A stretch of 64,000 nucleotides of DNA from Algoriphagus vanfongensis DSM 17529 (lineage in GTDB: Bacteria > Bacteroidota > Bacteroidia > Cytophagales > Cyclobacteriaceae), in contig NZ_AUBX01000016.1 of assembly GCF_000429465.1 (NCBI RefSeq), positions 340,003 to 404,002 on the forward strand, in the 5' to 3' direction. The notes under the pieces are model-generated. The model ran no database searches. It saw only the letters and a program-made list of their open reading frames with translations, and was not told the DNA's origin. The first letter of the stretch is position 1. Every line of letters starts with the position of its first letter. Shown here piece after piece: positions 8,464 through 17,332 of the stretch. The position numbers were made by a program, and so were the translations under genes.

Positions 8464-9626
8464 TGCGGGCTGCCAATACATATGGCTCCTATGTACTACT
8501 GGCTCTGATGGGGTTGGGAGTATTGGGTTGTCGTGAGATCTTTGATCCAGAAGTGGGAGAAGAGGCCTCTGGGATATTGGTAGTAGAGGGGTATTTGGAC
8601 TCGGAAGGATTGGCCAGCGAGTTGACACTGAGCTGGACGAGTGAACTGAAAGAAAGTGGAGATGAGCTTTCTCCTGCTTTAGGTGCTACAGTTTATTTGC
8701 TTTCAGAGCAAGGGACTACCTACTCTCTGGAAGAGCGAGGAGAGGGAGTTTACCTTTTTCAAGAGGATATTTCGGAGCAGATGACTTATGAGTTGCATAT
8801 AGAGTTGCCGGGCAAAGGGACCTATAAGAGCGACCCCATTCAACCCATTTTGACTCCAGAGATACTTGATGCCGGCTATGTCAGAGATGAATCAGGGATA
8901 GAGGTTTTTGTGAATACGCAAGGCAATGACAATGCAGATGATTTTCTCTGGACTTATGAGGAAACGTGGGTTTTTCTCCCGCGGATTATCACCAATTTCA
9001 TTTACAAAGAAGATGTTGGAGTGGTGGAGCGCAAAGAAGAAGAGCGTATCAGTCGGTGCTATAAATCGGAAAGAAACTCCGGAGTACTCTTAGAGACGAG
9101 TTCTAGGTTTGAAGATCAGGTTGTTTTCAGACAGACCATCAAAGAATTTGAAGAAGGAGATCCCCGAATGCAAGAGCGCTATAGCGTATTGATATCTCAA
9201 AAAGCCATTCCGTCGGATGCAGTCGAATTTTGGGAGACTCTCAAAAAAAATACGGAAGACATTGGGACGATATTCAGCCCTCTCCCTTCGCTGATCGGAG
9301 GAAACATACACGCAGTAGAGGCCAGTTCTACTCAAAAAGCCATCGGATATGTCAGTATCGGTGTGGTGCAGCAAGAGCGAGTTTTTATCGATCGAGCGGA
9401 TATTTTGCCATGGTCGATCAGTATGGATGAGTTTAATACCTGCTTCATTGGTACAGACACTATCCCAGAGTCCCAATATGCCACAGTCTTCGCTTCGGGC
9501 TCGACTCTACCGGCAAGGGTGGTGATGGGACCTATGGGGCCTATCGGATACTATACCGCTCCCCGATGGTGCGCGGACTGTACTTTATATGCAAATCGTG
9601 AAAAACCAGATTTCTGGATTGAATAA
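8463..9626 (+). CDS. DUF4249 family lipoprotein, copy 2
   Basis: 387 residues, DUF4249, with lipobox-like GVLGC near residue 22 after a hydrophobic segment. It shares ILVVEGYLDSEG, DDFLWTYEETW, DIGTIFSPLPS and the C-terminal CADCTLYAN-KPDFW with the copy at 3728; the two are obvious tandem paralogs. Its start codon overlaps the receptor stop (TGATG), the usual receptor/DUF4249 arrangement, so it probably works with that receptor at the outer membrane. The next gene starts one base after its stop. Confidence 0.9.
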   Translation: MRAANTYGSYVLLALMGLGVLGCREIFDPEVGEEASGILVVEGYLDSEGLASELTLSWTSELKESGDELSPALGATVYLLSEQGTTYSLEERGEGVYLFQEDISEQMTYELHIELPGKGTYKSDPIQPILTPEILDAGYVRDESGIEVFVNTQGNDNADDFLWTYEETWVFLPRIITNFIYKEDVGVVERKEEERISRCYKSERNSGVLLETSSRFEDQVVFRQTIKEFEEGDPRMQERYSVLISQKAIPSDAVEFWETLKKNTEDIGTIFSPLPSLIGGNIHAVEASSTQKAIGYVSIGVVQQERVFIDRADILPWSISMDEFNTCFIGTDTIPESQYATVFASGSTLPARVVMGPMGPIGYYTAPRWCADCTLYANREKPDFWIE

Positions 9627-9627
9627 T

Positions 9628-11217
9628 ATGAAAGTAAAATTCTCAATCATTTTGATTTTATGCAGTATCTGCTCTTTTGCGACAGCTACTGCGCAATCAG
9701 ACCAAGAGCTTATCGCATTTGATATTCCAAAGAGTCTGTTTTTTACGGATGAAAAGATCTGGATCAATGCCAGTTCTCTGGTAGCAGGCGGCGCTTCTGA
9801 GTCGCAGGTGATCTATGCTGAGCTCCTAGATTCGAAAAACCGCTCGTGGGCCCTGTCCAAAATGCCCTTGGAAAATGGACATACGCTTAATTTTCTCCAG
9901 CTCACAGAGAAAATCCCTTCAGGCAATTATCTGCTGCGGGTTTTCACTAGGATTTCTGCCAATCAACAGTTGGGTGATGGGGTACAGCAGCAGTTGATTA
10001 CCGTATTGAACCCGAGCTTGCCTCCGCGATCGACCTCAGAAGGTAAGCCTGTTTTTGCTTTGCCAAGCCAGTCAAATTCTATCTTGGAAAATAACTATAC
10101 GACTGAGGAAGAAGTGTCGGTCAATCTCAATGTGAGTGGAGAAACCAAGCTTAGTATAGCTGCATGGAATCCCTATTTGGAAGGTGTGAAAACGCAGTTT
10201 ACATCTCAAGAAATCTATGACTCAAAAAAGGATGTCGTCTTGCTGCCTGAGCTCTTTGGCCATATAGTACATGCCAAAGTGGCGGAAGTGGATACGACAA
10301 GGACCTACTTTCTATCGGCTCATGGAGAAAAATCAGCTTTGTTCACAGATAGACCGGATGTGCAGGGCAATCTTTATTTTGATTTAGGAGGATTTAGGCA
10401 TTGGGATCACCTATTGATTCAGGTGGAAGATGGAAGCACCATTCCGGACTTGGAAATGGTCAGTCCAGCACCCAAGACGACCTTCAAATCTTCGTTTCAA
10501 ATTCCCGAACTTCAGATACATCCGGAGGATGCCGCTTTTTTGCGAGAGCTGAAGATCGCTTCTGCTTTGGAGCCATATTACAATCAGGAATATCGAAATG
10601 ACTCAGTGCCTGTAGTGACTGGATTCGTAGCTGACCAGGTCTATCTGATGGATGACTATACTCGATTTGAGACAGTGGAGACTGTCGTCAAGGAATATGT
10701 GCCGGGTGTGGCTATTCGACGAAAGGAAAAAGAGAAAGAATTTCGGGTGCTGAATCAGCCACAGAATTTCATGTTTGAAGAAAATCCCCTTATGATGGTG
10801 GATGCTCTACCAGTTTTCGATTCTGATTTGTTGGCTGGCTTTAATCCCAAATATTTCAAAAAATTGGAAGTGCTGAACAGAGAGTTTTATCTCAATGATC
10901 GCAACTATGCCGGGGTGATCAGCTTTTCCTCCTATGAGAATAATTTTGGTCTATTTCCGGTCCCAGATCAGGTCTTGTATTTGGACTATTCAGGAGTCAA
11001 TCCCTTTATTACTTTCCAACACGGTTTTGCAAAAGCAGCTGTTCAAAACGAGCGCATTCCTGACTTTAGGTCTGTATTGTTTTGGGATAAAGTGCCAAGT
11101 AGATCCAGTTTCACCTTTTCCACTTCCAAAATGAAGGGGCTCTATGAGGTGAGAATCCTGACTACAGATGATTCAGGGCAGAAAAAGCTAACCAAAGAAT
11201 ATTTCAGAGTAGATTAA
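9628..11217 (+). CDS. Secreted MG2-like protein with a TonB-plug-like segment
   Basis: 529 residues starting at the ATG at 9628 (signal peptide ending ATATAQ). The first ~110 mature residues (AFDIPKSLFFTDEKIWINAS, then LQLTEKIPSGNYLLRVF) look like the macroglobulin-type MG2 domain seen in many Bacteroidetes envelope proteins. Around residues 385-435, NPLMMVDALPVFDSDLL followed by FKKLEVLNREFYLNDR and YAGVISFSS resembles the plug of TonB-dependent receptors, but no barrel follows. It sits one base after the DUF4249 stop, so it is probably the last gene of the receptor operon. The role is unknown; structural partner of the receptor complex is inference. Confidence 0.7.
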   Translation: MKVKFSIILILCSICSFATATAQSDQELIAFDIPKSLFFTDEKIWINASSLVAGGASESQVIYAELLDSKNRSWALSKMPLENGHTLNFLQLTEKIPSGNYLLRVFTRISANQQLGDGVQQQLITVLNPSLPPRSTSEGKPVFALPSQSNSILENNYTTEEEVSVNLNVSGETKLSIAAWNPYLEGVKTQFTSQEIYDSKKDVVLLPELFGHIVHAKVAEVDTTRTYFLSAHGEKSALFTDRPDVQGNLYFDLGGFRHWDHLLIQVEDGSTIPDLEMVSPAPKTTFKSSFQIPELQIHPEDAAFLRELKIASALEPYYNQEYRNDSVPVVTGFVADQVYLMDDYTRFETVETVVKEYVPGVAIRRKEKEKEFRVLNQPQNFMFEENPLMMVDALPVFDSDLLAGFNPKYFKKLEVLNREFYLNDRNYAGVISFSSYENNFGLFPVPDQVLYLDYSGVNPFITFQHGFAKAAVQNERIPDFRSVLFWDKVPSRSSFTFSTSKMKGLYEVRILTTDDSGQKKLTKEYFRVD

Positions 11218-12878
11218 TTCTTTTTGCTCCGAAGTTCATTTTGAAGGAATTCTCCCAGCTTCTTTTGATAATGGGCCGACTCCTCAGGGTAGTTTGGGAC
11301 CAGCGATTGCTTCTCAGGAAAAGATTCCATGTGCAGCGTCTGAGTAGGGAATGCAAAGCGTACTCCCAGTTTATTGGCTAGTTGGACGGTTTGGATCAGG
11401 ATCTCATGACGTGCTTTCAATTCTTCAGGCCAAGTAGGTACGCTGAAGAAAATATAAAACATGATATCCTGACTGTATGCGGAGAGATTGTTGAAATAGA
11501 CATGATAATAATCTTTGCGCGTATGCGGGTGATGCAGTACGATCTCGCGCAGACCAACCACAAACTCCTCGATCAATTGAGGCGGCGTATCGTAAGTTAC
11601 CGTCAAAGTCGTGTAGAATCTCCGGTAGTTTCGCAAGCCATGATTGTCCAAAGTAGCATCGGCAATTTTTCCATTTGGCACATACATCACAGAATTGCGG
11701 AAAGTTCGAATCCGAGTTGATCGAAACCCCACTTCCTCCACCGTACCGTCTATATCTCCAGAGGTGATCCAATCTCCTACCTGAAATGGCTTGTCGATGA
11801 AAATCATCACCGAGCCGAAGAAGTTCTTAATGGTGTCCTGAGCAGCCAAAGCGATGGCAACACCACCAATGGAAAGACCTGTCAGGAACGGGATAATATC
11901 CAAGTTGAGCCCATCTCTCAAAATGAAAAGTGTCCCAATGATCACTACAAAAGCTTTCAGCGTTTTTCGTAATAGGGGCACTAGTTGGTCATCCAAAGTG
12001 GATTCGGTTTTGGTGGCCAGTCGGGCAAAGTAGATCGCAACCACATTGACCAACTTGTAAAAAATCACCGTGATCAAGAATGGTTTCAGGGTATTGAGGA
12101 TGATGATAATCCAGGCCCATACTTCGGCAGGAAGCTGCAAGACTGGCATAAATAAAGCCAAGGTCAACACAATGAAATAGATACTGGTCACTCGGGCAAC
12201 AGGCAGAAGGTAGTTTTCACCGATCTTTTGGTAGCCAAATCTTCTGAAAAAGTAAACCAATCCTTTGTCCACCAAAAAGGTGAAAAAGAAGTGGGCCAAA
12301 AAGACCATCAGTACCAAAAAGAAGATTCCGACCAATTGCCAGAAATGAAGTCCGAAATAGACGTCATTTCCTATTTTCGGAAGGAGGTTGAGGAGCTTTG
12401 CGGTACCAAAAGGGTAGGTTTCACGATGAAGCTCATCGATCTGGCTTACAGTAAAGGAGGAAAACTTCCACTGCTTTCCTTTCTTTTCCAGAAACACACC
12501 CGGTAGCTTTTGTTTGTCAAAGAAGTACAAGGGTTCCGCCGCACCTGAGGTAGAGTCTTGGTAGTTGGGCAAGTTGGGTACCGAGCTGGTACGGATGATG
12601 ATGCCTTTTCCTTCAAATACCTGCTTGAGTTTGACGCTTAATTTCTCACCATTTGCATCCGTAGCATCTGATAGATCCAGTGCTTGTGCGGATCTCTCTG
12701 GTCGGTAGTCGGCTTCCTCCAGATTGTAGAAAAAAGTAAGTGTTGTATGATAGGGGGAACTTAAATTGACTCCCTTGCTGATGACCTCTGACTCCGGGCT
12801 GTCTGTAATCAACTGAGCCCAAGAAGTTGAGGTAAAAACAATCGTGAAAAGTGCGGAATAGAAGAATTTTTGAAGCAT
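11214..12878 (-). CDS. Mechanosensitive ion channel family protein (MscS type)
   Basis: 554 residues. A signal-like N-terminus (cleavage after STSWAQ) is followed by a periplasmic region of about 150 residues, then several membrane segments. The MscS pore helix and beta domain follow: GLSIGGVAIALAAQDTIKNF, then IDKPFQVGDWI and GTVEEVGFRSTRIRTF. A cytoplasmic alpha/beta domain ends the protein. It should open under membrane tension to release solutes. It is longer than the 286-residue E. coli MscS because of the N-terminal extension. It converges with the gene at 9628 (stop codons overlap by 4 bases) and lies 58 bases downstream of the propeller-protein gene, so the two could be cotranscribed. 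Confidence 0.92.
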   Translation of the reverse strand: MLQKFFYSALFTIVFTSTSWAQLITDSPESEVISKGVNLSSPYHTTLTFFYNLEEADYRPERSAQALDLSDATDANGEKLSVKLKQVFEGKGIIIRTSSVPNLPNYQDSTSGAAEPLYFFDKQKLPGVFLEKKGKQWKFSSFTVSQIDELHRETYPFGTAKLLNLLPKIGNDVYFGLHFWQLVGIFFLVLMVFLAHFFFTFLVDKGLVYFFRRFGYQKIGENYLLPVARVTSIYFIVLTLALFMPVLQLPAEVWAWIIIILNTLKPFLITVIFYKLVNVVAIYFARLATKTESTLDDQLVPLLRKTLKAFVVIIGTLFILRDGLNLDIIPFLTGLSIGGVAIALAAQDTIKNFFGSVMIFIDKPFQVGDWITSGDIDGTVEEVGFRSTRIRTFRNSVMYVPNGKIADATLDNHGLRNYRRFYTTLTVTYDTPPQLIEEFVVGLREIVLHHPHTRKDYYHVYFNNLSAYSQDIMFYIFFSVPTWPEELKARHEILIQTVQLANKLGVRFAFPTQTLHMESFPEKQSLVPNYPEESAHYQKKLGEFLQNELRSKKN

Positions 12879-12936
12879 GGATTCTTTTGGAATGGATGCA
12901 ATTTACTCATTTCCCAGACCAGGGACAATCTCTCCC

Positions 12937-15675
12937 TCAATCACTCAATTGATAGGTGGTCAGGTGCTGGCCAGCGATGGTCCGGATCAAATATTTGTTT
13001 TGGTTGGGGTAGTAGGAAATTTCGATTTCCCCTTTGCTTTCTGGAGGCAATTGTGTGAGGAGATTGCCCTGAAGATCATAGAGGTAGGCAAATTCCTGTA
13101 CCCGGTCTGTGATGACGACAATTTGTCTATTGGACCCAAAGTCAAAGTACTGATAACTCAGGTCGCCATCTGAAACCCTTGCTGAAAACAATTCTTTTTC
13201 ATCCCGATCCATGACTTTCACTTGATTGAAATGTCTAGAAATAATCAGGTAATCAAGGTCTTTTTGGTCTGGGATGACTAGGAACTCATTGTCCCGGTCT
13301 TCTTTGATCAATTGATTTCGGTAGCTGATCTCTCCTGCGAAATTCAAATGAATCACCTCTCCTTCTGAACTGATCCCAGAGAGTTGAAATGTTCTGGATT
13401 TGGAACTACGATTGAATACAAACCCGCTTCGCAATGCATCGGCCACCTGGATAGGTGAGCCGCTTTGAACTTCACCTCGACGGTTGAATAAGAATATCTT
13501 TCCATTTTCTCCGATGGCCACCATATAGTCTCCACGGCCTGGCACGCGATAGTGGGCTGGAGCTGCGATGGTTTTTTGTCCGATTTTCAGCGGATTCCAT
13601 CCTTCTAGTCTTTCTCCTGTTTTGTCCAATAGGTATAGCTCACCGTCTGCTGTACTGACAAAGTATCGATATTCTTTATTATTGTCATAGTCTACCAGAT
13701 TGAGATGAGTCATCGTCTTACCGGCGAAGCTAAAAGGATAGTTTGGAAGTGGATTGCCCAATCTATCTATGCCGTAGATTCTGTCAGCAGTAGCGACCAA
13801 AAGCTGAAGCTTGCCATTTTTATAATAATCTACCTGCAAAGCCTCAGAGATCACCGGACCGGATAATTGCTGTTGGTAGACTGTTTCGCCAGCAGAATTG
13901 ACCAGATAAAGGATGTGATTGCTGTCCTGAATGACCAAGTCTTCGGTGTTATCTTGGTAGTTGGTGATAGCCTTAGGACCGTAAATCAGAGGATTGGGAA
14001 ATGCCACTTGACTTTCTGCATTCAAGCTGACGGTAGATTCAGGCTTGATCTCTTCTATTTCTGCAGCTTTGAAAGGAAAAACCAGGCTGGCTTTCGTTTC
14101 TTCTCCAATTTGATTGATCCGAAAAGAGACGTAAGGGAAGGCTTGAAATACAGCCGCATATTTTTGGAGAAAAGTAGTCCAGGACGGATTGCTGTTTTGT
14201 GTCCAGGTCTTCCAGATCTCAGGGATCAGATAGACTCTACTAAATCCTGCAGATGGTGTCAATGCTATTTTGGCGCTGGGGGCTCGGTTTTCATTTGCCC
14301 AATTGTTTCCATTGGTATAATCATCCAATACCAGCTTCATGGCTTGCTGGGAATTGGTAAATAACAGCAATTCATCCAGTGCGGTCACGTAGGTCTGAGG
14401 AAAGCCGAAAAACTTGCCTTCGAATATATGACCGGGGAATTCTTCGTCTCCAATGAAAAGGATTTCTTGATCTCGATAATAGTCTGAAGTCTGGTTCCCC
14501 TGAGACGCGAGGAAGTTTTTCAGCATAGCAAAGGACCGATCAGCAGCTGTATTTCTGGCAATCAAAGCCAAGTTTTGATCAGACCCGCCGTAAGCGTCGA
14601 GCTCGATCAGGTACAATTCACCGGTGAAATTATCCAGAAAGCCCCTGTCAGTCAGGTTTCTTTGGATTTCCGCCTGCAAAGTGGACTTCAATGGGAACGC
14701 TCGGTTTTTGAGCTTTTGAGTTTCGTAGATACTCGGCAAGTTGAATTGTGTGACGGCCAGGGTGGAGGTGGAGATGGTTTTTTCTACCTCTAGAAGATTG
14801 GCAGAAAGCGCAGGGGTAAAATCTACATCGTCTGCCAGATGTAGATTGCCTTCGAAACGAATTTGGTTTTCATCCAAAAACATCTGAAGCCCTACTAATG
14901 CATCCAGAGACTGGAGGCTCTCTACCGCCAGCGATTCGCGGTTTTGATGGGTGCCTTTTAGGAGGCTTCCAAGTCCTTTTCCGCTAAGCCACAGAATACC
15001 TCGTCCCGACTCTAAAGTAGGATCGGTTGGGATCAAATCTGCAAATGATTGAAGCTCTGGGTTGAGATAGTTTCGGATAGCTTCCTCTATCAAAAAAGAA
15101 GATTGAGAGGCTACGATGACCGATCCGAGAGAGGTGAAGCTCCAGGTCCTGGTATTGGCCGCATCCATGATTTCTGTGATGGGCATAGATGAATAAAGTC
15201 GGCTAGAAATTCTGCTCCCTTCAGGTAGTTTTTGACTGATTTCTTCTTTGAGATCTTCGCCGGTGCTTTGGCTAGCTTCCAGTGTAAATAAAAGATCGAA
15301 TGTCTCAGCTCCCGTGGGGTGGTAGCTAATAGTGAGTGTGTTTCCGTTGAAAAGTTTGGTGACTTGACCTGAATTGCCTGTCAGACTATCCAGAGCGATC
15401 AGGTGATCAGAAATCCGCTGGAAAGCGGGAAAGTTTTTGAGAATACCCCAAGAGGAGTGCTCGACGATTTCGTTCCAGATGAGTGCGGATTCGTCAGATT
15501 CCAGCACAAATACTGCATCTTGGCCGATGAGCTCTAGGTTGTGTACTTTGGAGGTAGAAAAGTAAGTGATATAGGTCCAGTAGCCTGCAGCAGCTAGCAA
15601 AAAAACAGAAATTAGGACCAGTAGACTTTTCCAGATTTTCACTTCAGGGGTTTTGATCTCTTGTGGTTGGTACAA
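12937..15675 (-). CDS. Membrane-anchored protein with C-terminal beta-propeller, function unknown
   Basis: 912 residues. A short basic start (about 15 residues) precedes one membrane helix (SLLVLISVFLLAAAGYWTYI, about 18-37); the rest is probably periplasmic. Residues about 50-560 form a mixed alpha/beta region with no family I can name with confidence; it recalls DUF3352-type proteins (for example WLSGKGLGSLLKG, FLDNFTGELYLIEL). Residues about 590-910 contain repeated beta-propeller blades with recurring turn motifs (VNSAGETV, IDRLGNPL, LDKTGERL, FNRRGEV, YDLQGNLL). It could be a scaffold or sensor; no catalytic motif is evident. It is upstream of the MscS gene and downstream of mdh, separated from mdh by a terminator. 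Confidence 0.65.
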   Translation of the reverse strand: MYQPQEIKTPEVKIWKSLLVLISVFLLAAAGYWTYITYFSTSKVHNLELIGQDAVFVLESDESALIWNEIVEHSSWGILKNFPAFQRISDHLIALDSLTGNSGQVTKLFNGNTLTISYHPTGAETFDLLFTLEASQSTGEDLKEEISQKLPEGSRISSRLYSSMPITEIMDAANTRTWSFTSLGSVIVASQSSFLIEEAIRNYLNPELQSFADLIPTDPTLESGRGILWLSGKGLGSLLKGTHQNRESLAVESLQSLDALVGLQMFLDENQIRFEGNLHLADDVDFTPALSANLLEVEKTISTSTLAVTQFNLPSIYETQKLKNRAFPLKSTLQAEIQRNLTDRGFLDNFTGELYLIELDAYGGSDQNLALIARNTAADRSFAMLKNFLASQGNQTSDYYRDQEILFIGDEEFPGHIFEGKFFGFPQTYVTALDELLLFTNSQQAMKLVLDDYTNGNNWANENRAPSAKIALTPSAGFSRVYLIPEIWKTWTQNSNPSWTTFLQKYAAVFQAFPYVSFRINQIGEETKASLVFPFKAAEIEEIKPESTVSLNAESQVAFPNPLIYGPKAITNYQDNTEDLVIQDSNHILYLVNSAGETVYQQQLSGPVISEALQVDYYKNGKLQLLVATADRIYGIDRLGNPLPNYPFSFAGKTMTHLNLVDYDNNKEYRYFVSTADGELYLLDKTGERLEGWNPLKIGQKTIAAPAHYRVPGRGDYMVAIGENGKIFLFNRRGEVQSGSPIQVADALRSGFVFNRSSKSRTFQLSGISSEGEVIHLNFAGEISYRNQLIKEDRDNEFLVIPDQKDLDYLIISRHFNQVKVMDRDEKELFSARVSDGDLSYQYFDFGSNRQIVVITDRVQEFAYLYDLQGNLLTQLPPESKGEIEISYYPNQNKYLIRTIAGQHLTTYQLSD

Positions 15676-15681
15676 AAATCA

Positions 15682-15720
15682 GACCCGGAATACAGTCTAA
15701 ATGAAGAAGTATCCCGGGTC
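15682..15720 (-). terminator. Rho-independent terminator after mdh
   Basis: Twelve-base arms at 15682-15693 (GACCCGGAATAC) and 15709-15720 (GTATCCCGGGTC) pair with one mismatch around a 15-base loop. On the minus strand the stem is followed by TGATTTTTG. It lies 15 bases after the mdh stop and before the start of the propeller gene, so it should separate their transcripts. Confidence 0.8.
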
Positions 15721-15735
15721 AGAATTTAGAAAGAA

Positions 15736-16671
15736 TTACTTGGAAAGATTGTCCAAGACGTTCATTACTTCTTTGACATGACCTCTGGAAGTTTCAAGCA
15801 ATGCTTTTTCATCTTCATTGAGATCCAGTTCGATCACTTTTTCGATACCGTTTTTGCCCAAGATCACAGGCACACCTAGGTAGCAGTCATCGATTCCATA
15901 TTCGCCATCTAGCTTGATGCAGACAGGGAATACTCTTCTTTGGTTTTTCAAGATCGCTTCTACCATTTGTGCAGCAGCTGATCCTGGTGCGTACCATGCG
16001 GAGGTACCCATCAATTTCACCAATTCACCGCCGCCAAACTTGGTGCGCTCAATAATTGCATTCAGTTTGTCTTCGTCGATCAATTCAGTCACAGGGATAC
16101 CCGCTACAGTGGTATAGCGAGGAAGAGGAACCATAGTGTCACCATGTCCACCCATCAAGATTGCCTGGATTTCTTTGGCAGATACGTTAAGTTCTTCTGC
16201 CAAAAATGCTCTATATCGAGCCGTATCCAAGATGCCAGCCATCCCCATTACTTTGGTGCGAGGAAGCTTGGAAGTCAGATGCGCTTGATAAGTCATTACG
16301 TCCAAAGGATTGGAAACTACAATGATGATGGCGTTTGGAGAATACTTGATGACGTTTTCTGTCACAGATTTGACGATACCGGCGTTGGTTTCGATCAAGT
16401 CGTCACGTGTCATACCTGGTTTTCTTGGAAGACCAGAAGTGATCACGACCACGTCAGAATTGGCAGTTTTGCTATAGTCATTGGTGCTACCTACAGTACG
16501 TGGGTCATACTGGTTGATAGGGGCTTTTTGCCAGATGTCAAGGGCTTTGCCTTCAGCTACACCTTCTTTGATGTCTACCAAAACAATTTCTTCTGCGATT
16601 TCGCGGTAAGCCAAGACGTCGGCACAGGTGGCACCTACGTTTCCAGCTCCTACTACGGTTACTTTGCTCAT
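15736..16671 (-). CDS. mdh: Malate dehydrogenase (LDH-like type)
   Basis: NAD-dependent oxidation of malate to oxaloacetate in the TCA cycle. 311 residues with the nucleotide-binding GAGNVG (8-13), Asp33 at the end of the second beta strand favouring NAD over NADP, Arg83 and Arg89 of the mobile loop (GLPRKPGMTRDDLI), VVSNPLDVMT, Arg152, and the catalytic His176 in GGHGDTMVPL. The RKPGM loop is typical of malate rather than lactate dehydrogenase. Monocistronic by position: its own terminator follows, and 143 bases separate its start from the upstream gene. Confidence 0.96.
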   Translation of the reverse strand: MSKVTVVGAGNVGATCADVLAYREIAEEIVLVDIKEGVAEGKALDIWQKAPINQYDPRTVGSTNDYSKTANSDVVVITSGLPRKPGMTRDDLIETNAGIVKSVTENVIKYSPNAIIIVVSNPLDVMTYQAHLTSKLPRTKVMGMAGILDTARYRAFLAEELNVSAKEIQAILMGGHGDTMVPLPRYTTVAGIPVTELIDEDKLNAIIERTKFGGGELVKLMGTSAWYAPGSAAAQMVEAILKNQRRVFPVCIKLDGEYGIDDCYLGVPVILGKNGIEKVIELDLNEDEKALLETSRGHVKEVMNVLDNLSK

Positions 16672-16814
16672 GATTTTATGATTTTTTTATTGAGATAGCC
16701 TTTAAAAAGCGGCGCTAAGTTATTAAACAATGAGAGGAATAGAAACCTTCCAGTCAATACTTTGTTGTTTGGTCTTTAAATAATGTGAAAAGGGCTTGGG
16801 AGGTGAAATCCAGT

Positions 16815-17330
16815 CTATTCAAACATCTGTCTCAGGCTGAAAAATCCAAATGACTCTCGGTAGGATTTGAAGAGTCTCTGGTTGTTTTCATTGTAGTATT
16901 CGGCGAGTGAAGTCATCATTTTTGCCTTGATTTTGGGGTTGGATTCAAAAATCTCCTGAATGGCAAAATGAGGGATCACCGTGAGGTCTGCTTCTTCGGA
17001 TGTAACGATGGCAGTGTAGGTTCGCTTAGTGTTTTGCAAAAGTGAATTCTCTCCAAATGCTTCTCCTTGATTGATGATCAAGATGGTTTCAAAATTGTCC
17101 CTGACATCGATTGTCAATTTGACTTGACCTTTTCTTACCAGATACAATGCCTGACTGGGGTCTTTGCTGAAAAAGATCACTTCATCCCGATTGTATTTTC
17201 TCTGATGCATGGCAGGGATAAAGCGTGCCATCTCCTTGTTTCTCAGCCTTTCGAAAAACTTGATCACTCTCAAAAAGCTGAAGGTGCTTTGTTCTTCTTC
17301 CGTGTATGTTTTAGAAAATGGGTTGAGCAT
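16815..17330 (-). CDS. Cyclic-nucleotide-binding domain protein without DNA-binding domain
   Basis: 171 residues that consist essentially of one cNMP-binding (CAP_ED) domain: YNRDEVIFFSKDPSQALYLV, then GQVKLTIDV and GEAFGENSLLQNTKRTYTAIV, which corresponds to the phosphate-binding cassette. The Crp/Fnr winged helix is absent; the last ~45 residues are helical (ESNPKIKAKMMTSLAEYY). So it cannot act as an ordinary Crp-type transcription factor. The ligand is unknown, and the usual Arg-Ser pair of cAMP-binding cassettes is not clear. It starts two bases after the tilS stop and is almost certainly cotranscribed with tilS. Confidence 0.8.
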   Translation of the reverse strand: MLNPFSKTYTEEEQSTFSFLRVIKFFERLRNKEMARFIPAMHQRKYNRDEVIFFSKDPSQALYLVRKGQVKLTIDVRDNFETILIINQGEAFGENSLLQNTKRTYTAIVTSEEADLTVIPHFAIQEIFESNPKIKAKMMTSLAEYYNENNQRLFKSYRESFGFFSLRQMFE

Positions 17331-17332
17331 GC

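Noticed and set aside
11690..11710. TTCGAATCC-like stretch resembling a tRNA T-loop
   Set aside because: It lies inside the MscS coding region in the correct frame and no cloverleaf can be built around it.
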